From positions 186,001 through 250,000 of the forward strand of contig CAMFKE010000004.1 in the NCBI GenBank assembly GCA_945957395.1: 64,000 bases of DNA, given 5' to 3'. The stretch comes from an uncultured Opitutia bacterium. Lineage in GTDB: Bacteria > Verrucomicrobiota > Verrucomicrobiia > Opitutales > UBA953. A program made the translations under genes and the position numbers. Positions 1 through 9,272 of this stretch are shown one piece after another. Positions within the stretch are counted from its first letter, which is position 1. Every line of letters begins with the position of its first letter. The notes below the pieces were generated by a model. That model was given only the letters and a program-made list of their open reading frames with translations, did not search any database and was not told the DNA's origin.

Positions 1-3000
1 GGCGAGGGGGACGCCTTGCGTGCCCTGGAGAAGGCCGCCGACTCGGCGCCCGAGCCCATGCGCGCCCCGCTTCGCGCGCTGCTGGCGCACCATTTCCGCG
101 CCTACTACGACAACCACTCGCATGAGTTGTCCTCCCGTACTGCCGGCGGCTCGGGCGATAAAATCGAAGGGTGGGACGGCCCCCGTCTGTTGCGCGAGGT
201 GGACGCGCGCTTCCGCTCGGCGCTCGCCGACGAGGCCGCCTTGCGCGCCGCCCCCATCGACTCGTATTCGGCGATCACCGACGGGAAATCCGGCGCCGAC
301 GCCGCGCGCCCGACGCTGTTCGACTTCCTCGCCTACGACGCCTTCGCCTACTACACCGGCCGCTCCCGTTTCCGTTTCGCGCCCGATGAATCCCCGCTGT
401 TCCCCGACGACTCGCCGCTTGTCGGCGACACCGACGAGTTTCTCGCGTGGCGACCCGCCGGGGACACCGCGCCGGTCCGCGCGGTCGCGCTGCTTCAGCG
501 CCTGCTGCGCGCGCACCGCACGCATCCGGAAGCTTTTGCCGAAGCCGAGCTCACCCGCCTGCGTTGGGCCCGCGAGGCCTGCGCGGGCGAATCCGCCGCG
601 CGCCGGGTTCGAGCGCAGTTGAAAAGGTTGATCGAGACGCACGGTGCGACCCGCGCCGCCGCCATGGCGCATGCCGAGATCGCCGAGAGCCTGCTGGCCT
701 CCGGCGACCCCAAGGGCGCCCGTGCCGTGGCCGACAAGGGGCGCGGGCTTCTCGCCGGTTCTCCCGGCGCCGCGCGTTGCGAAAACATCCTTCGCGACAT
801 CGAGGCCCCCGAGGTCACGCTGAAGACGGAGCGCGTGTGGAACGCCCCCTGGCCCCGGCTCACGGTGGTGCACAAGAACCTGGGCAAGCTGCACTTCCGC
901 GCCGTGCGCTGGGATTGGAAGGAGTTTCTTGGCGCCAATCGCGGCCGGCCCGAGTGGCTCACCGACAAGGAAAAGGCGGCTGTGCTCGCCGCCGCGCCCG
1001 CAAAGACCTGGAGCGTCGAACTGCCCGCCTCGGGCGATTTCAAGTCGCGCACCGATCGGTTCGAGGTTCCCGAAGACCTCGCCCCCGGCTTCTACTTCCT
1101 CATCGCCGCCGGCGACGAGAACTTCTCCGACAAGGACAACCGAGTCTTCTACACCGACTTTTGGGTGAGCAAACTCGCCGTATTCGCCGAAGGCGAGTCC
1201 GGCGACAAGGTGACCGGGCGCGTGTGCGACGCCTCCACCGGCGAGCCCCTTTCGGGCGTCGCCGTCACAGGCTGGCAACTCTCGGGCCGTCGTGAGCGCG
1301 TGAGCGTGGGCGATTCCGTGACCGACGCCTCCGGCCGGTTCTCACTAAGCTCGCCCAATCGGCGAGGCCTGCTGCTGCTGGCCCGCAGCGCGGACGGTCA
1401 GGAGCTCGGCTCCATGCAGGAGTTCGCCGGAGTCCCGGAAATCAAGCCGGTCAATCCGCACAACCGCGTCGCGTTCTTCGCCGACCGCGGCGTGTACCGC
1501 CCGGGGCAGACCGTGCGCTTCAAGGGCGTCGTGCTGCGCGCCGAGCCCGAGTCGCTCAAGCACCGCCCGATTTCCGGCCGCAATGTGACCGTCGCGCTCG
1601 ACGACCCCAACGGCAAGGAGGTCTCGCGTCTGCGCGTCACCTCCAACGACTACGGCGCCTTCGAGGGCGCGTTCACCGTGCCCGCAGACCGCCTGCCCGG
1701 CAGGTACGCCCTGCACACCGTCGGCAACGAGAACGGACGCGACCATGTTCAGGTCGAGGAGTACAAACGCCCCACTTTCGAGGTGAAGCTGGACGCGCCC
1801 GCCGCGGCGTCGGGCCCGACGCCCGAGACCCGTCTTGTGACGGTGCGCGGTTCCGCCCTCAACTATACCGAAGCCCCGGCCGAAGGCGCCAAGGTCGTCT
1901 GGCGCGTGACGCGCGAGGTGCGCTGGCCCCTTTGGTGCTGGTGGCGCCCCGCCGAGCCTCCCGTCGAGATCGCTCACGGCGAGGCCGTCACGGACTCCTC
2001 GGGCCGGTTCGCCGTGAATTTCGAAAGCGAAATCCCGTCCCAAGGTCGGCGCGGCGAGTCTCCGGTTTATCATTACGCCGTCACGGCCGATGTCACCGAC
2101 ATCGCCGGCGAGACGCGTTCGGCCACGCGTTCCGTGCCCGTTTCGCGCGTGGACCGGGTGGTCGAACTGGCCGATGTCGGCTCTCGCGGCGAGTTCGCCG
2201 TGGGCGTGACGAACCTCGACGGCGACCCGGTCGCCTCGACCTCGGGCAAGCTCGTGGTGCGCCGGCTCAGGGAGCCCTCTTATGTGCATCGCAAGCCGCT
2301 GGAGAGCGACACCGGCTACCGTTACCAATCTCACATCGCCCGCCTCGGAAAATACGCCCGGGGCGGCGAACTCGAGGCCGTGGGTGACGAGGACGCCGAG
2401 GACGAATCCGGCGTGAAGCGCGAGCGGCTCGACCTTTCCAATCCCGCCAACTGGGAGGCCGGCGAGGTCGTCGCCACGCTGCCGTTCGAGACGGACGCCA
2501 AGGGCTGTTGCCGTGTCACGGCGTCGGGTCTCAAGCCGGGTCATTACCGGGTTTCGGTGGACATGAAGGACGGCTCCGGTCGCCCGGTCGCCGCCCGCGC
2601 CGAGGCGCGCGTGCTGCCGGAGTCCGGCGACGCGCTCGGGCTCAAGGTGCCCTTCGTCTATGCGGCGGACACCTCGCATGATTACGCCCCCGGCGACACC
2701 TTTGTGGCGCGTTGGGGTACCGGCTATGACACGGGGCGCGCGCTGGTCCAAATCGAGCGGCGCAACAAGCCGGCCGAGGTGTTCTGGACGCAGGCCGGAA
2801 AGACGCTCGCCGACATCCGCGTGCCTGTCACCGAGGCCGACCGCGGCGGGCTCGTTGTCTCCGTTTCGCAGATACGCGAAAACCGCCTCTACCACGAGAC
2901 GAGCAGCGTGCGCGTGCCGTGGTCGGACAAGAAGCTTTCGCTCAGCTGGGAGCGCTTCACCGACAAGCTCAAGCCCGGCTCCCCGGAAACCTGGACGGCG

Positions 3001-5745
3001 ATCGTGCGCGACGCCTCCGGCAAGCCCGCCCCGTCTGAGCTGGTCGCCACGCTTTACGACGCCTCGCTCGACGCCTACGCGCCGCTCGAGTGGCGCGAGG
3101 ATTTCGGGCTTTGGCCCGAGTTCACGCGCCCCGGCCGCTACGGCGCTCACCAGCCCGGATTCTTCAATCTGGAAAAGGGCTTCCGTTGGATGCGCGGCGA
3201 GTGGCCGCGCGAGCGACTGGCGGTGGACGATGCACGCCGGGCGTGGGCCAACGGCATCACCGACGGCTTTGCTCGTCGCGTCATGCTCTTCAGGGGCATG
3301 GCCGCATCCGCCGTCGGCGGCATGCCCGCCGCCGCGCCGCTGATGGCCGAGTCGGCCTTCGGCGCCGCCGACAAGTTCGAGGCCAACTCCGCCGCACTGC
3401 CGAAGTCCGCCGCACCCTCGCCGGACTCGGTGAGCCCTCGCCGCAATCTGCAGGAGACCGCCTTCTTCCTGCCGTCCGTAAAGGTCGGCGACGACGGCCT
3501 CGCCCGCCTTTCCTTCACCGTTCCCGAGTCGCTCACTCGCTGGCGTTTCCGCGCTTTCGCTCACGACAAGGGGCTGCGCACCGGCTCACTGGAAGCTTCC
3601 GCCGTGACGGCGCTGGACCTGATGGTGAAGCCCAACGCCCCGCGCTTCCTGCGCGAGGGCGACACGGTCGAGCTGCCCGTGAAGCTGCTCAACCGCACCG
3701 ACAAGCCCCTCTCGGGTTCCGCTCGCCTTTCCTTCGACGAGCTCGCCACGAGCCGCCCGATGGACGCCGCGCTGGGCAATGTCGAAGCCGACCGGAAGTT
3801 CACCATCCCTCCCAAAGGCTCTCTCGCGCTCACCTGGCGCGTGAAGATTCCCGACGGTTGCGGCCCTCTCGCCTACACCGTGAAGGCCGCCGCCTCCTCC
3901 GGCGACGCCGACGGCGAGGCCGGTGTGCTGCCGGTGCTGGCCCGTCGCGTGCCCGTCACCGAGTCGAAGGCCGCCGCGCTCGTCGGGCCCGGCGAAGTTA
4001 CCGTGCGGCTCGACAACCTCGCCGCCTCCGGCGCGGGCGGCACGATCCGGCACACCGGACTGCGCGTGGACACCGTGGCGCGTCCGTCGTGGTATGCGGT
4101 CATGGCGCTGCCGTACCTGATGGAGTTCCCGCACGAGTGCGCGGAGCAGATGTTCCATCGCTACTACGCCAACGCCCTCGCGCGCCACATCGCTTCGAGC
4201 GATCCGAAGCTGCGCGCCATGTTCGATTCCTGGAAGGGCACCGACGCGCTCGATTCTCCGCTGGAGAAGAACGCTGAGCTCAAGGGCCTCTCCTTGGAGG
4301 AGACGCCGTGGGTGCGCGAAGCGGCCTCGGAGTCGAAGCAGCGCCGCCAGGTCGGCATCCTGTTCGATGACGGCCGCCTGAACGCCGAGATGTCGGCGGT
4401 GCTTCGCAAGCTCGACGAGCGCCGCAACGCCGACGGCGGCTGGTCCTGGTTCCCCGGCGGCGATTCCTCCCCGTGGGTGTCGCGCACCGTGGTGCTTGGC
4501 ATCGGCCGTCTGCGCGCCCTCGGCGTGAAGACCGACGCGTCGTTCGCGATGCGCGCGCTGCCGGTCTTGGACCGGGCTCTTGTCGAGCGCTACGAGGCGA
4601 TGAAGAAGCATGACACGCTGAAAGACTACTCCTGCGACGCCGATGTGGCGCACACGCTCCATGCGCGCTCCTACTTCCTGAAGGACAAGGCCATCCCCGA
4701 CGAAGCCGCCGAGGCCTACGCGTTCTTTGTCGGCCGCGCCAAGACCGGCTGGGCCTCCGTGGACCGCGCGTCGCAAGGGCGCCTCGCGCTCGCCCTGCCC
4801 GACTACGGCGATGCGGACACGCCCGCGCTCATCGTGAAATCGCTGCGCGAGCGCGCGGTGACGGACGCCGACAAGGGCATGCGTTGGAACGACGCGCCGT
4901 GCGCCGGCTGGTGGCGCCCGTGGGTCGCGCCCGTGGAGACGCAGGCGCTGATGGCCGAGGTGTTCGACACCGTGGCCAAGGATCCCGCCGCCGCCGACGC
5001 CTGCCGCCTGGCCCTTCTCGCCAACAAGCGCACGAACGCCTGGCCCACCACCACCGCGACGGCCGAGGCCTGCCACGCCCTGCTGCTGCGCGGGTCCGAC
5101 TGGCTCTCCGGCGATGCGCCGTGCGCCGTGAGCGTGGGCGGCAAGCCGCTCGCGCCAGCCGCCGTCGAAGCCGGCACCGGAGCCGCCTCGGTGTCCGTGC
5201 CCGTCGCGTCCATCACGCCCGCCGCCGCCGAGGTTTCGGTGAAGAAGGCGGAAGCGGGGCCGGCCTGGGTGTCCGTTCACTGGTCGTACATGGAGGATTC
5301 CGCCAAGGTGAAGTCCGCCAATCAGGGCGCGCTCAGCGTGAAGAAGACGCTTTGGAAGAAGATTCTCACCACGGACGGGCCGCAGCTGCTGCCGGTTTCA
5401 GGCAACCGCGTGAGCGTGGGCGACGAGCTGGTGGTTCGCCTGGAGGTGACCGCCGACCGCGACCTGCAGTTCGTGCACATCAAGGACGGCCGACCCGCCT
5501 GCGTGGAACCCGGTGTTTCGCTTTCCGGATACCGTTGGTCCGGCGCCCTCGGCTACTACGAGACGGTGCGCGACACGGCCACTCACCGCTTCGTGGAGCA
5601 CATGCCCAAGGGCACGCATGTCTTCGAGTTCTCCGCCCGCGCCGACCGCCGCGGCGAGTGCCGTTCCGGTCTCTCCGAGGTGCGCTGCATGTACGCGCCC
5701 GAGTTCGCCGCCCATGGCGAGGCCCCCGTCGTGTCCGTGGAGTAG
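1..5745 (+). CDS. Alpha-2-macroglobulin family protein, 5' end missing
   Basis: The reading frame is open from base 1, so the true start lies upstream; at least 1,914 codons are present. The family comprises large periplasmic or lipid-anchored protease traps that capture attacking proteases through a reactive thioester. Counting from the TTG at 16, an MG2-like strand with the hallmark RGVYRPGQTVRFKG lies near residue 490, a macroglobulin domain (RRNLQETAFFLPSVKVG) near 1,140, and the thioester motif ECAEQ with Cys1375 and Gln1378, followed by an alpha-helical thioester-domain region to about 1,700. The C-terminal beta domain (SVGDELVVRLEV, then FEFSARADRRGECRSG) matches the large bacterial type found in Bacteroidetes-like genomes. 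The thioester looks intact, so trapping by covalent attachment is likely. A pbpC partner is common for this family but cannot be checked because the upstream DNA is outside the window. Confidence 0.93.
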   Translation, partial: GEGDALRALEKAADSAPEPMRAPLRALLAHHFRAYYDNHSHELSSRTAGGSGDKIEGWDGPRLLREVDARFRSALADEAALRAAPIDSYSAITDGKSGADAARPTLFDFLAYDAFAYYTGRSRFRFAPDESPLFPDDSPLVGDTDEFLAWRPAGDTAPVRAVALLQRLLRAHRTHPEAFAEAELTRLRWAREACAGESAARRVRAQLKRLIETHGATRAAAMAHAEIAESLLASGDPKGARAVADKGRGLLAGSPGAARCENILRDIEAPEVTLKTERVWNAPWPRLTVVHKNLGKLHFRAVRWDWKEFLGANRGRPEWLTDKEKAAVLAAAPAKTWSVELPASGDFKSRTDRFEVPEDLAPGFYFLIAAGDENFSDKDNRVFYTDFWVSKLAVFAEGESGDKVTGRVCDASTGEPLSGVAVTGWQLSGRRERVSVGDSVTDASGRFSLSSPNRRGLLLLARSADGQELGSMQEFAGVPEIKPVNPHNRVAFFADRGVYRPGQTVRFKGVVLRAEPESLKHRPISGRNVTVALDDPNGKEVSRLRVTSNDYGAFEGAFTVPADRLPGRYALHTVGNENGRDHVQVEEYKRPTFEVKLDAPAAASGPTPETRLVTVRGSALNYTEAPAEGAKVVWRVTREVRWPLWCWWRPAEPPVEIAHGEAVTDSSGRFAVNFESEIPSQGRRGESPVYHYAVTADVTDIAGETRSATRSVPVSRVDRVVELADVGSRGEFAVGVTNLDGDPVASTSGKLVVRRLREPSYVHRKPLESDTGYRYQSHIARLGKYARGGELEAVGDEDAEDESGVKRERLDLSNPANWEAGEVVATLPFETDAKGCCRVTASGLKPGHYRVSVDMKDGSGRPVAARAEARVLPESGDALGLKVPFVYAADTSHDYAPGDTFVARWGTGYDTGRALVQIERRNKPAEVFWTQAGKTLADIRVPVTEADRGGLVVSVSQIRENRLYHETSSVRVPWSDKKLSLSWERFTDKLKPGSPETWTAIVRDASGKPAPSELVATLYDASLDAYAPLEWREDFGLWPEFTRPGRYGAHQPGFFNLEKGFRWMRGEWPRERLAVDDARRAWANGITDGFARRVMLFRGMAASAVGGMPAAAPLMAESAFGAADKFEANSAALPKSAAPSPDSVSPRRNLQETAFFLPSVKVGDDGLARLSFTVPESLTRWRFRAFAHDKGLRTGSLEASAVTALDLMVKPNAPRFLREGDTVELPVKLLNRTDKPLSGSARLSFDELATSRPMDAALGNVEADRKFTIPPKGSLALTWRVKIPDGCGPLAYTVKAAASSGDADGEAGVLPVLARRVPVTESKAAALVGPGEVTVRLDNLAASGAGGTIRHTGLRVDTVARPSWYAVMALPYLMEFPHECAEQMFHRYYANALARHIASSDPKLRAMFDSWKGTDALDSPLEKNAELKGLSLEETPWVREAASESKQRRQVGILFDDGRLNAEMSAVLRKLDERRNADGGWSWFPGGDSSPWVSRTVVLGIGRLRALGVKTDASFAMRALPVLDRALVERYEAMKKHDTLKDYSCDADVAHTLHARSYFLKDKAIPDEAAEAYAFFVGRAKTGWASVDRASQGRLALALPDYGDADTPALIVKSLRERAVTDADKGMRWNDAPCAGWWRPWVAPVETQALMAEVFDTVAKDPAAADACRLALLANKRTNAWPTTTATAEACHALLLRGSDWLSGDAPCAVSVGGKPLAPAAVEAGTGAASVSVPVASITPAAAEVSVKKAEAGPAWVSVHWSYMEDSAKVKSANQGALSVKKTLWKKILTTDGPQLLPVSGNRVSVGDELVVRLEVTADRDLQFVHIKDGRPACVEPGVSLSGYRWSGALGYYETVRDTATHRFVEHMPKGTHVFEFSARADRRGECRSGLSEVRCMYAPEFAAHGEAPVVSVE

Positions 5746-5772
5746 CGTCGAAGAAATTTCGGCCGAAAGACC

Positions 5773-5807
5773 AAGGCCGCCCGGATGTTTCCGGGCGGCC
5801 TTGTTTC
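5773..5807 (+). terminator. Intrinsic terminator of the macroglobulin gene
   Basis: A perfect 12-bp stem (5773-5784 paired with 5791-5802) with a 6-base loop is followed by TTGTTTC. It lies 27 bp after the macroglobulin stop and before the convergent exporter operon, so it may stop transcription from both sides. Confidence 0.8.
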
Positions 5808-5818
5808 ATCTTGAACGA

Positions 5819-5952
5819 CTAGTGGCTGTCCGCCTCCGGCTCCACGGCGGCGTCGGTTTTCAGCATGAAGTGGAACGGGATTACTGCGTCTTCGCCCGGT
5901 CGCGCACTATGCTGCGCAGCTCGTTGCGGAAAGGAGAGTCTGCGTGGCTCAT
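5819..5952 (-). pseudogene. Remnant of a third ABC permease paralogue with its middle deleted
   Basis: An ATG at 5952 overlaps the stop of the upstream permease as ATGA and begins a peptide containing SPFRNELRSIVRD, closely matching the start of the neighbouring permease (SPFLNELRSATRD). After about 20 codons the frame reaches TAA at 5881-5883. In another frame the next stretch reads EDAVIPFHFMLK and ends at TAG 5819-5821, matching the C-terminus of the first permease (RDAIIPFEITLRL). The N-terminal and C-terminal ends of a roughly 500-residue protein are therefore joined out of frame within 134 bp. I read this as an internal deletion of a third tandem permease gene. The remaining 23-codon ORF could still be translated by coupling, but no function is suggested. 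Confidence 0.75.
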
Positions 5953-7604
5953 CGGGTCGCTGATTCGGTGTTTTCGGCTGCGGTGCTGCGGCGCTCGGGC
6001 ATCTTTACGGTGAGCGTGAAAGGCGTTTCTGTTCTGCTGCCGTTCAACACCGTGCGTTGTACTAGGGCTAGGGCGGGCAGAGGGCCTTCGTCGTCGTCCG
6101 TACTAGTTTCATCAATAGCGCCGTTGATGATGTGCGCGGTGATCATCGCCCGTTTCTCGTGGTAACCGGAGTACCGGATGTCTTTCCCTGTGGGCGCTCC
6201 TGTGCGCTTGTCGACCGGGACGAGGTGGATCGTGGTGAATTCGCGTGCGTCGGCGTCAATGGACGGCGCGTAAATCCATGGCAGGGCCCTGCCGGTGGAG
6301 CATCTCACGCGCCAGGTTCGACGAGCCTCGTCGCGAGTGATGCTGACGGGAACGGTCCGGGTCCCCAGGTTCACCTCATAGGTGCCGGCTTTCTCAGCCA
6401 GCAAGAGCAGTGTGTCTTCGGTGGGTGTGTCGATGAGGGTGCCTGAGACGGCGAGGGTTTTGCCGTGGCGGATTTTCCAGAGGGCATTCGCCGGCGAATC
6501 CGATCGGGTTGAGAACATCAGTCGCGCCTCGACTGTAGGTGTGACGTCGCTGGTTTCCTTCGCTTGGCCGGTGACCAGTTCGCGGAGGTGGATTTTCCCG
6601 TGCGGGTACTTTTTCATCCAACCAATTTCATATCCGCTCGTGGCTCCGTTGTAGTATTCAATCTGCGAGGACGTGCCGTCTGGTACGGAAACTCCAGTGA
6701 TTTTGAAATAGCCCAATGCGGTTGGCTTGCGCACAGGGAGGCCTTCGATGCTTAGGTCGACCATGTGCCAGGAGTCCCAGCCGTAGGCCACACCGTCACA
6801 GGTCTTGGCTGTAGCGGCCAGCGTGACTGCAGGCTGGCGCAGCGGGGGCGTGTTCATGGATGGGTTGAATCGGGTGAGATCCGGCCCGAGCCAGACGAAT
6901 GCGGGAATCGCCGCGAGGAAACCCGTCTCCGTTAGAAGCGTCAGGCGTCCGGTTCGTCCGCTGAGCCGCAGGAGGATGCTCAATGTCAGCGCCACCACGA
7001 GGGCCAGCGCTGCCGCCCAGGTTTTTGAATTCGCTGCATCCTGGGTTTCTAGCCAGTGGCGTTGCCCAGTCAGCAGGTACCGTTCGGCCAAAGTGATCGC
7101 CACCACGAGCGCGATAAAACCGAGAGCGCGCAGCCAGGTGCGTTGGCTGACTGCCAGATATACGCCGGTGGCGAGGGCCAGCCATTGGCAGGTGGCGACG
7201 GTGAAGATTTGTGAGGCTATCGTTTCAGGCCGGGTGAACGACGCCGTGACGCCCACGATGAGTGCCGGCCAGAGGAGGAATGTGGCGACGAGCGCGAGGG
7301 CGCGCGCCCCGTAAAGCGTGGTCTGGGAAACCGGGGTGATTTGTCGGATGGCGTCACCGTTGCCCCTGTGGGCGTAACTGAAGAGTCGATACGCCACCAG
7401 GGCGGCGACGAGCATGTGCCATTCGGCTTGTTCGGCGATGTGGCCGAAGAGAGGGTCGAAGTTTCCCTTGGTTACCTCTGCGGAGAAGAGCAGGTAGTCA
7501 AACGCACCGAGCACCGGAAGCACTGCACCCATCGAAAGCAGGAGGACATGGTCGCGTGTTGCGGAGCGCAACTCGTTCAGGAACGGAGAGTCGAAGAGTT
7601 TCAT
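5949..7604 (-). CDS. ABC-2 type exporter permease-like membrane protein, second copy
   Basis: A 551-residue protein. The N-terminal half holds about six hydrophobic segments (for example LLLSMGAVLPVLGAFDYLLF near residue 25, then ALALVATFLLWPALIVGV), and the second half is a mostly soluble, beta-rich region probably on the far side of the membrane. It shares its N-terminal signature (F-x-x-ELRS-x-x-RD) and C-terminal pattern (PFxxxxxMP) with the adjacent 517-residue protein, so the two are paralogues made by tandem duplication. It lies downstream of a GntR regulator and an ABC ATPase in one minus-strand unit, with 10 bp separating it from the previous stop. The likely role is the membrane half of a YtrA-controlled exporter. 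The substrate is unknown. Confidence 0.7.
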   Translation of the reverse strand: MKLFDSPFLNELRSATRDHVLLLSMGAVLPVLGAFDYLLFSAEVTKGNFDPLFGHIAEQAEWHMLVAALVAYRLFSYAHRGNGDAIRQITPVSQTTLYGARALALVATFLLWPALIVGVTASFTRPETIASQIFTVATCQWLALATGVYLAVSQRTWLRALGFIALVVAITLAERYLLTGQRHWLETQDAANSKTWAAALALVVALTLSILLRLSGRTGRLTLLTETGFLAAIPAFVWLGPDLTRFNPSMNTPPLRQPAVTLAATAKTCDGVAYGWDSWHMVDLSIEGLPVRKPTALGYFKITGVSVPDGTSSQIEYYNGATSGYEIGWMKKYPHGKIHLRELVTGQAKETSDVTPTVEARLMFSTRSDSPANALWKIRHGKTLAVSGTLIDTPTEDTLLLLAEKAGTYEVNLGTRTVPVSITRDEARRTWRVRCSTGRALPWIYAPSIDADAREFTTIHLVPVDKRTGAPTGKDIRYSGYHEKRAMITAHIINGAIDETSTDDDEGPLPALALVQRTVLNGSRTETPFTLTVKMPERRSTAAENTESATR

Positions 7605-7614
7605 GGGATGCGGC

Positions 7615-9168
7615 CTACTCGTTGGGCAGGCGGAGCGTGATTTCGAAGGGGATGATCGCGTCGCGGTGGGTTCTGTTGGCCAGTCCGATGGAGGTGGTTT
7701 TCAGGTGAGCTTCATCAAAGCCGGCCGGCGCGGTGTGGTCGTAGGTGTCGATTCGTTCTTCGACGCCTGCGCCGTCCGCGCTTTTGCTGTCATGCGGGCC
7801 GACATGGGCGCTTTTGCGTCTGCTCCGTTCGAACAATGAGAACCGAGTTTCCTCGTTAAATGCGGAGCTGCGCTCGAATATCGGACGGAGTCGGACAGTA
7901 CGGATTTTTACCCGCATGGTGCCTTCATCGAACTCGGCCGGACTCACATAGCGGAGGCTCATGGCGGTGCGCCAAGATCCTCCCATTTCCGCCGGGAAGT
8001 CCGCAAAGCGTTTGGGGTCATATTGCTCGCCGCGAATCCGGCCTGTCAGTCGAAGCGTTTTGCCTCGCACAGTTTCCCATCCGGGCAGCGTGTCCGCAGT
8101 GGCGACGAAAGGAAATGTCAGTGTCAGCGTCGGGGGCTGTGCTTGCGGGTCGCGAGCATGGGTCGCTTGAAAGTTCACGACCATTTGCGCCATGGCTCTG
8201 TGCTGAGGCTCTTGCCTGGGGTTCGCCGCGCCGGCTTGTTCCTCCCAGTGAATTTCAACCGGGCCTGAATCAGGGAAAAGCGGGTCGCGCAGTTCCGGCA
8301 GCGGAATCGAAACGGTCATCCCGGTGGCGACGCTCTGAACGTGCGGAGCTTTCTCCACGACGACGCAGGGGGGCGCTGTGATGGGCGCCGCCGTTTTCGG
8401 GAGTCTCTCGCTCGGGAAATGCCAGAAGAATGGGGTAAGTGCCAGCCAGAGGGGAGCTTCCCATAAAAGCGGGATGCCTTTGTCGGCGCGCTTCATCAGC
8501 AGCACGGCGCGTGCCGGAAGGTATACGGCGAGAATCATGAGCAGCAGGCAGCCGTTGACCGCAAGGTTCACATCCGCGTCCGGCTCCGTCCATGCGCCAT
8601 CGCTGATAGTGTTAAGGGCGAACAGTGCGATGGCGGGCAGGGCGACGATCAGCAGGCATTGCGCGCAACGGATGACGCGCGCTCGCTCGGTTCCGATCGT
8701 GAGGGTGAGCGCGCTTAATGTACCCGCCCAAATCGCAATCCATAGGGTCACGGCTGCAACTCCGGTACGCTCCGGCACCGCCGTCGGGAAAGTAACTCCG
8801 ATTGCCACCGCGGTCGCCACGCAGGGGAGCGCCACGCACATGGCCACGAGCAGGCTTAGTCTTGCGGAAATGAGCGTTCGGATCGGGATGGGGACCGTTC
8901 TCGATTGGCTGCTCGGTGACAATGGGTTGATTGGCGCGATCAGAAGGTGACCGAGCGCCGCCGCTGCCGCAATCGCCAGGAATTGCACCACCGACAGAAG
9001 CGGCAAACTCTGCGAGGGCGTTTCGGGAATTCCCGGAGTCGTCACGATGGCGATGAAGCTCCCCGTTCCGGTCGTGAGCAGCGCCGCGTACGCAGCAAAG
9101 ACTTTCCAGTAGTCACGAAGTACCGAGCGCAGCTCGTGTGTGAAGAGGTTGGGTTTCGAGTCGGGCAT
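7615..9168 (-). CDS. ABC-2 type exporter permease-like membrane protein, first copy
   Basis: A 517-residue protein with an N-terminal cytoplasmic stub (FTHELRSVLRDYWK) followed by about six membrane segments in the first 240 residues (VFAAYAALLTTGTGSFIAIV, then LFLAIAAAAALGHLLIAPI-like and others). A long soluble C-terminal portion ends in IIPFEITLRLPNE. It is the closest intact relative of the protein encoded at 5949-7604 and of the remnant at 5819-5952. It sits 104 bp downstream of the ATPase gene and is presumably the partner of that ATPase, possibly forming a heterodimer with the second copy. I cannot name a substrate. Confidence 0.7.
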   Translation of the reverse strand: MPDSKPNLFTHELRSVLRDYWKVFAAYAALLTTGTGSFIAIVTTPGIPETPSQSLPLLSVVQFLAIAAAAALGHLLIAPINPLSPSSQSRTVPIPIRTLISARLSLLVAMCVALPCVATAVAIGVTFPTAVPERTGVAAVTLWIAIWAGTLSALTLTIGTERARVIRCAQCLLIVALPAIALFALNTISDGAWTEPDADVNLAVNGCLLLMILAVYLPARAVLLMKRADKGIPLLWEAPLWLALTPFFWHFPSERLPKTAAPITAPPCVVVEKAPHVQSVATGMTVSIPLPELRDPLFPDSGPVEIHWEEQAGAANPRQEPQHRAMAQMVVNFQATHARDPQAQPPTLTLTFPFVATADTLPGWETVRGKTLRLTGRIRGEQYDPKRFADFPAEMGGSWRTAMSLRYVSPAEFDEGTMRVKIRTVRLRPIFERSSAFNEETRFSLFERSRRKSAHVGPHDSKSADGAGVEERIDTYDHTAPAGFDEAHLKTTSIGLANRTHRDAIIPFEITLRLPNE

Positions 9169-9272
9169 GGCGGGGCGGAATTTCGGGGAAAGATGGGCGA
9201 GGGTGCGCGCGAGGGGCGGGCGCCGCGCGTGGTGTCGCGGCGTGGAGGCTGGTTTTCGGCCCGGTTGCGGCG

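Noticed and set aside
1345-3564. Long antisense ORF opposite the macroglobulin gene
   Set aside because: Arg/Gly/Ala-rich shadow with no recognisable motif, opposite a clear family protein.
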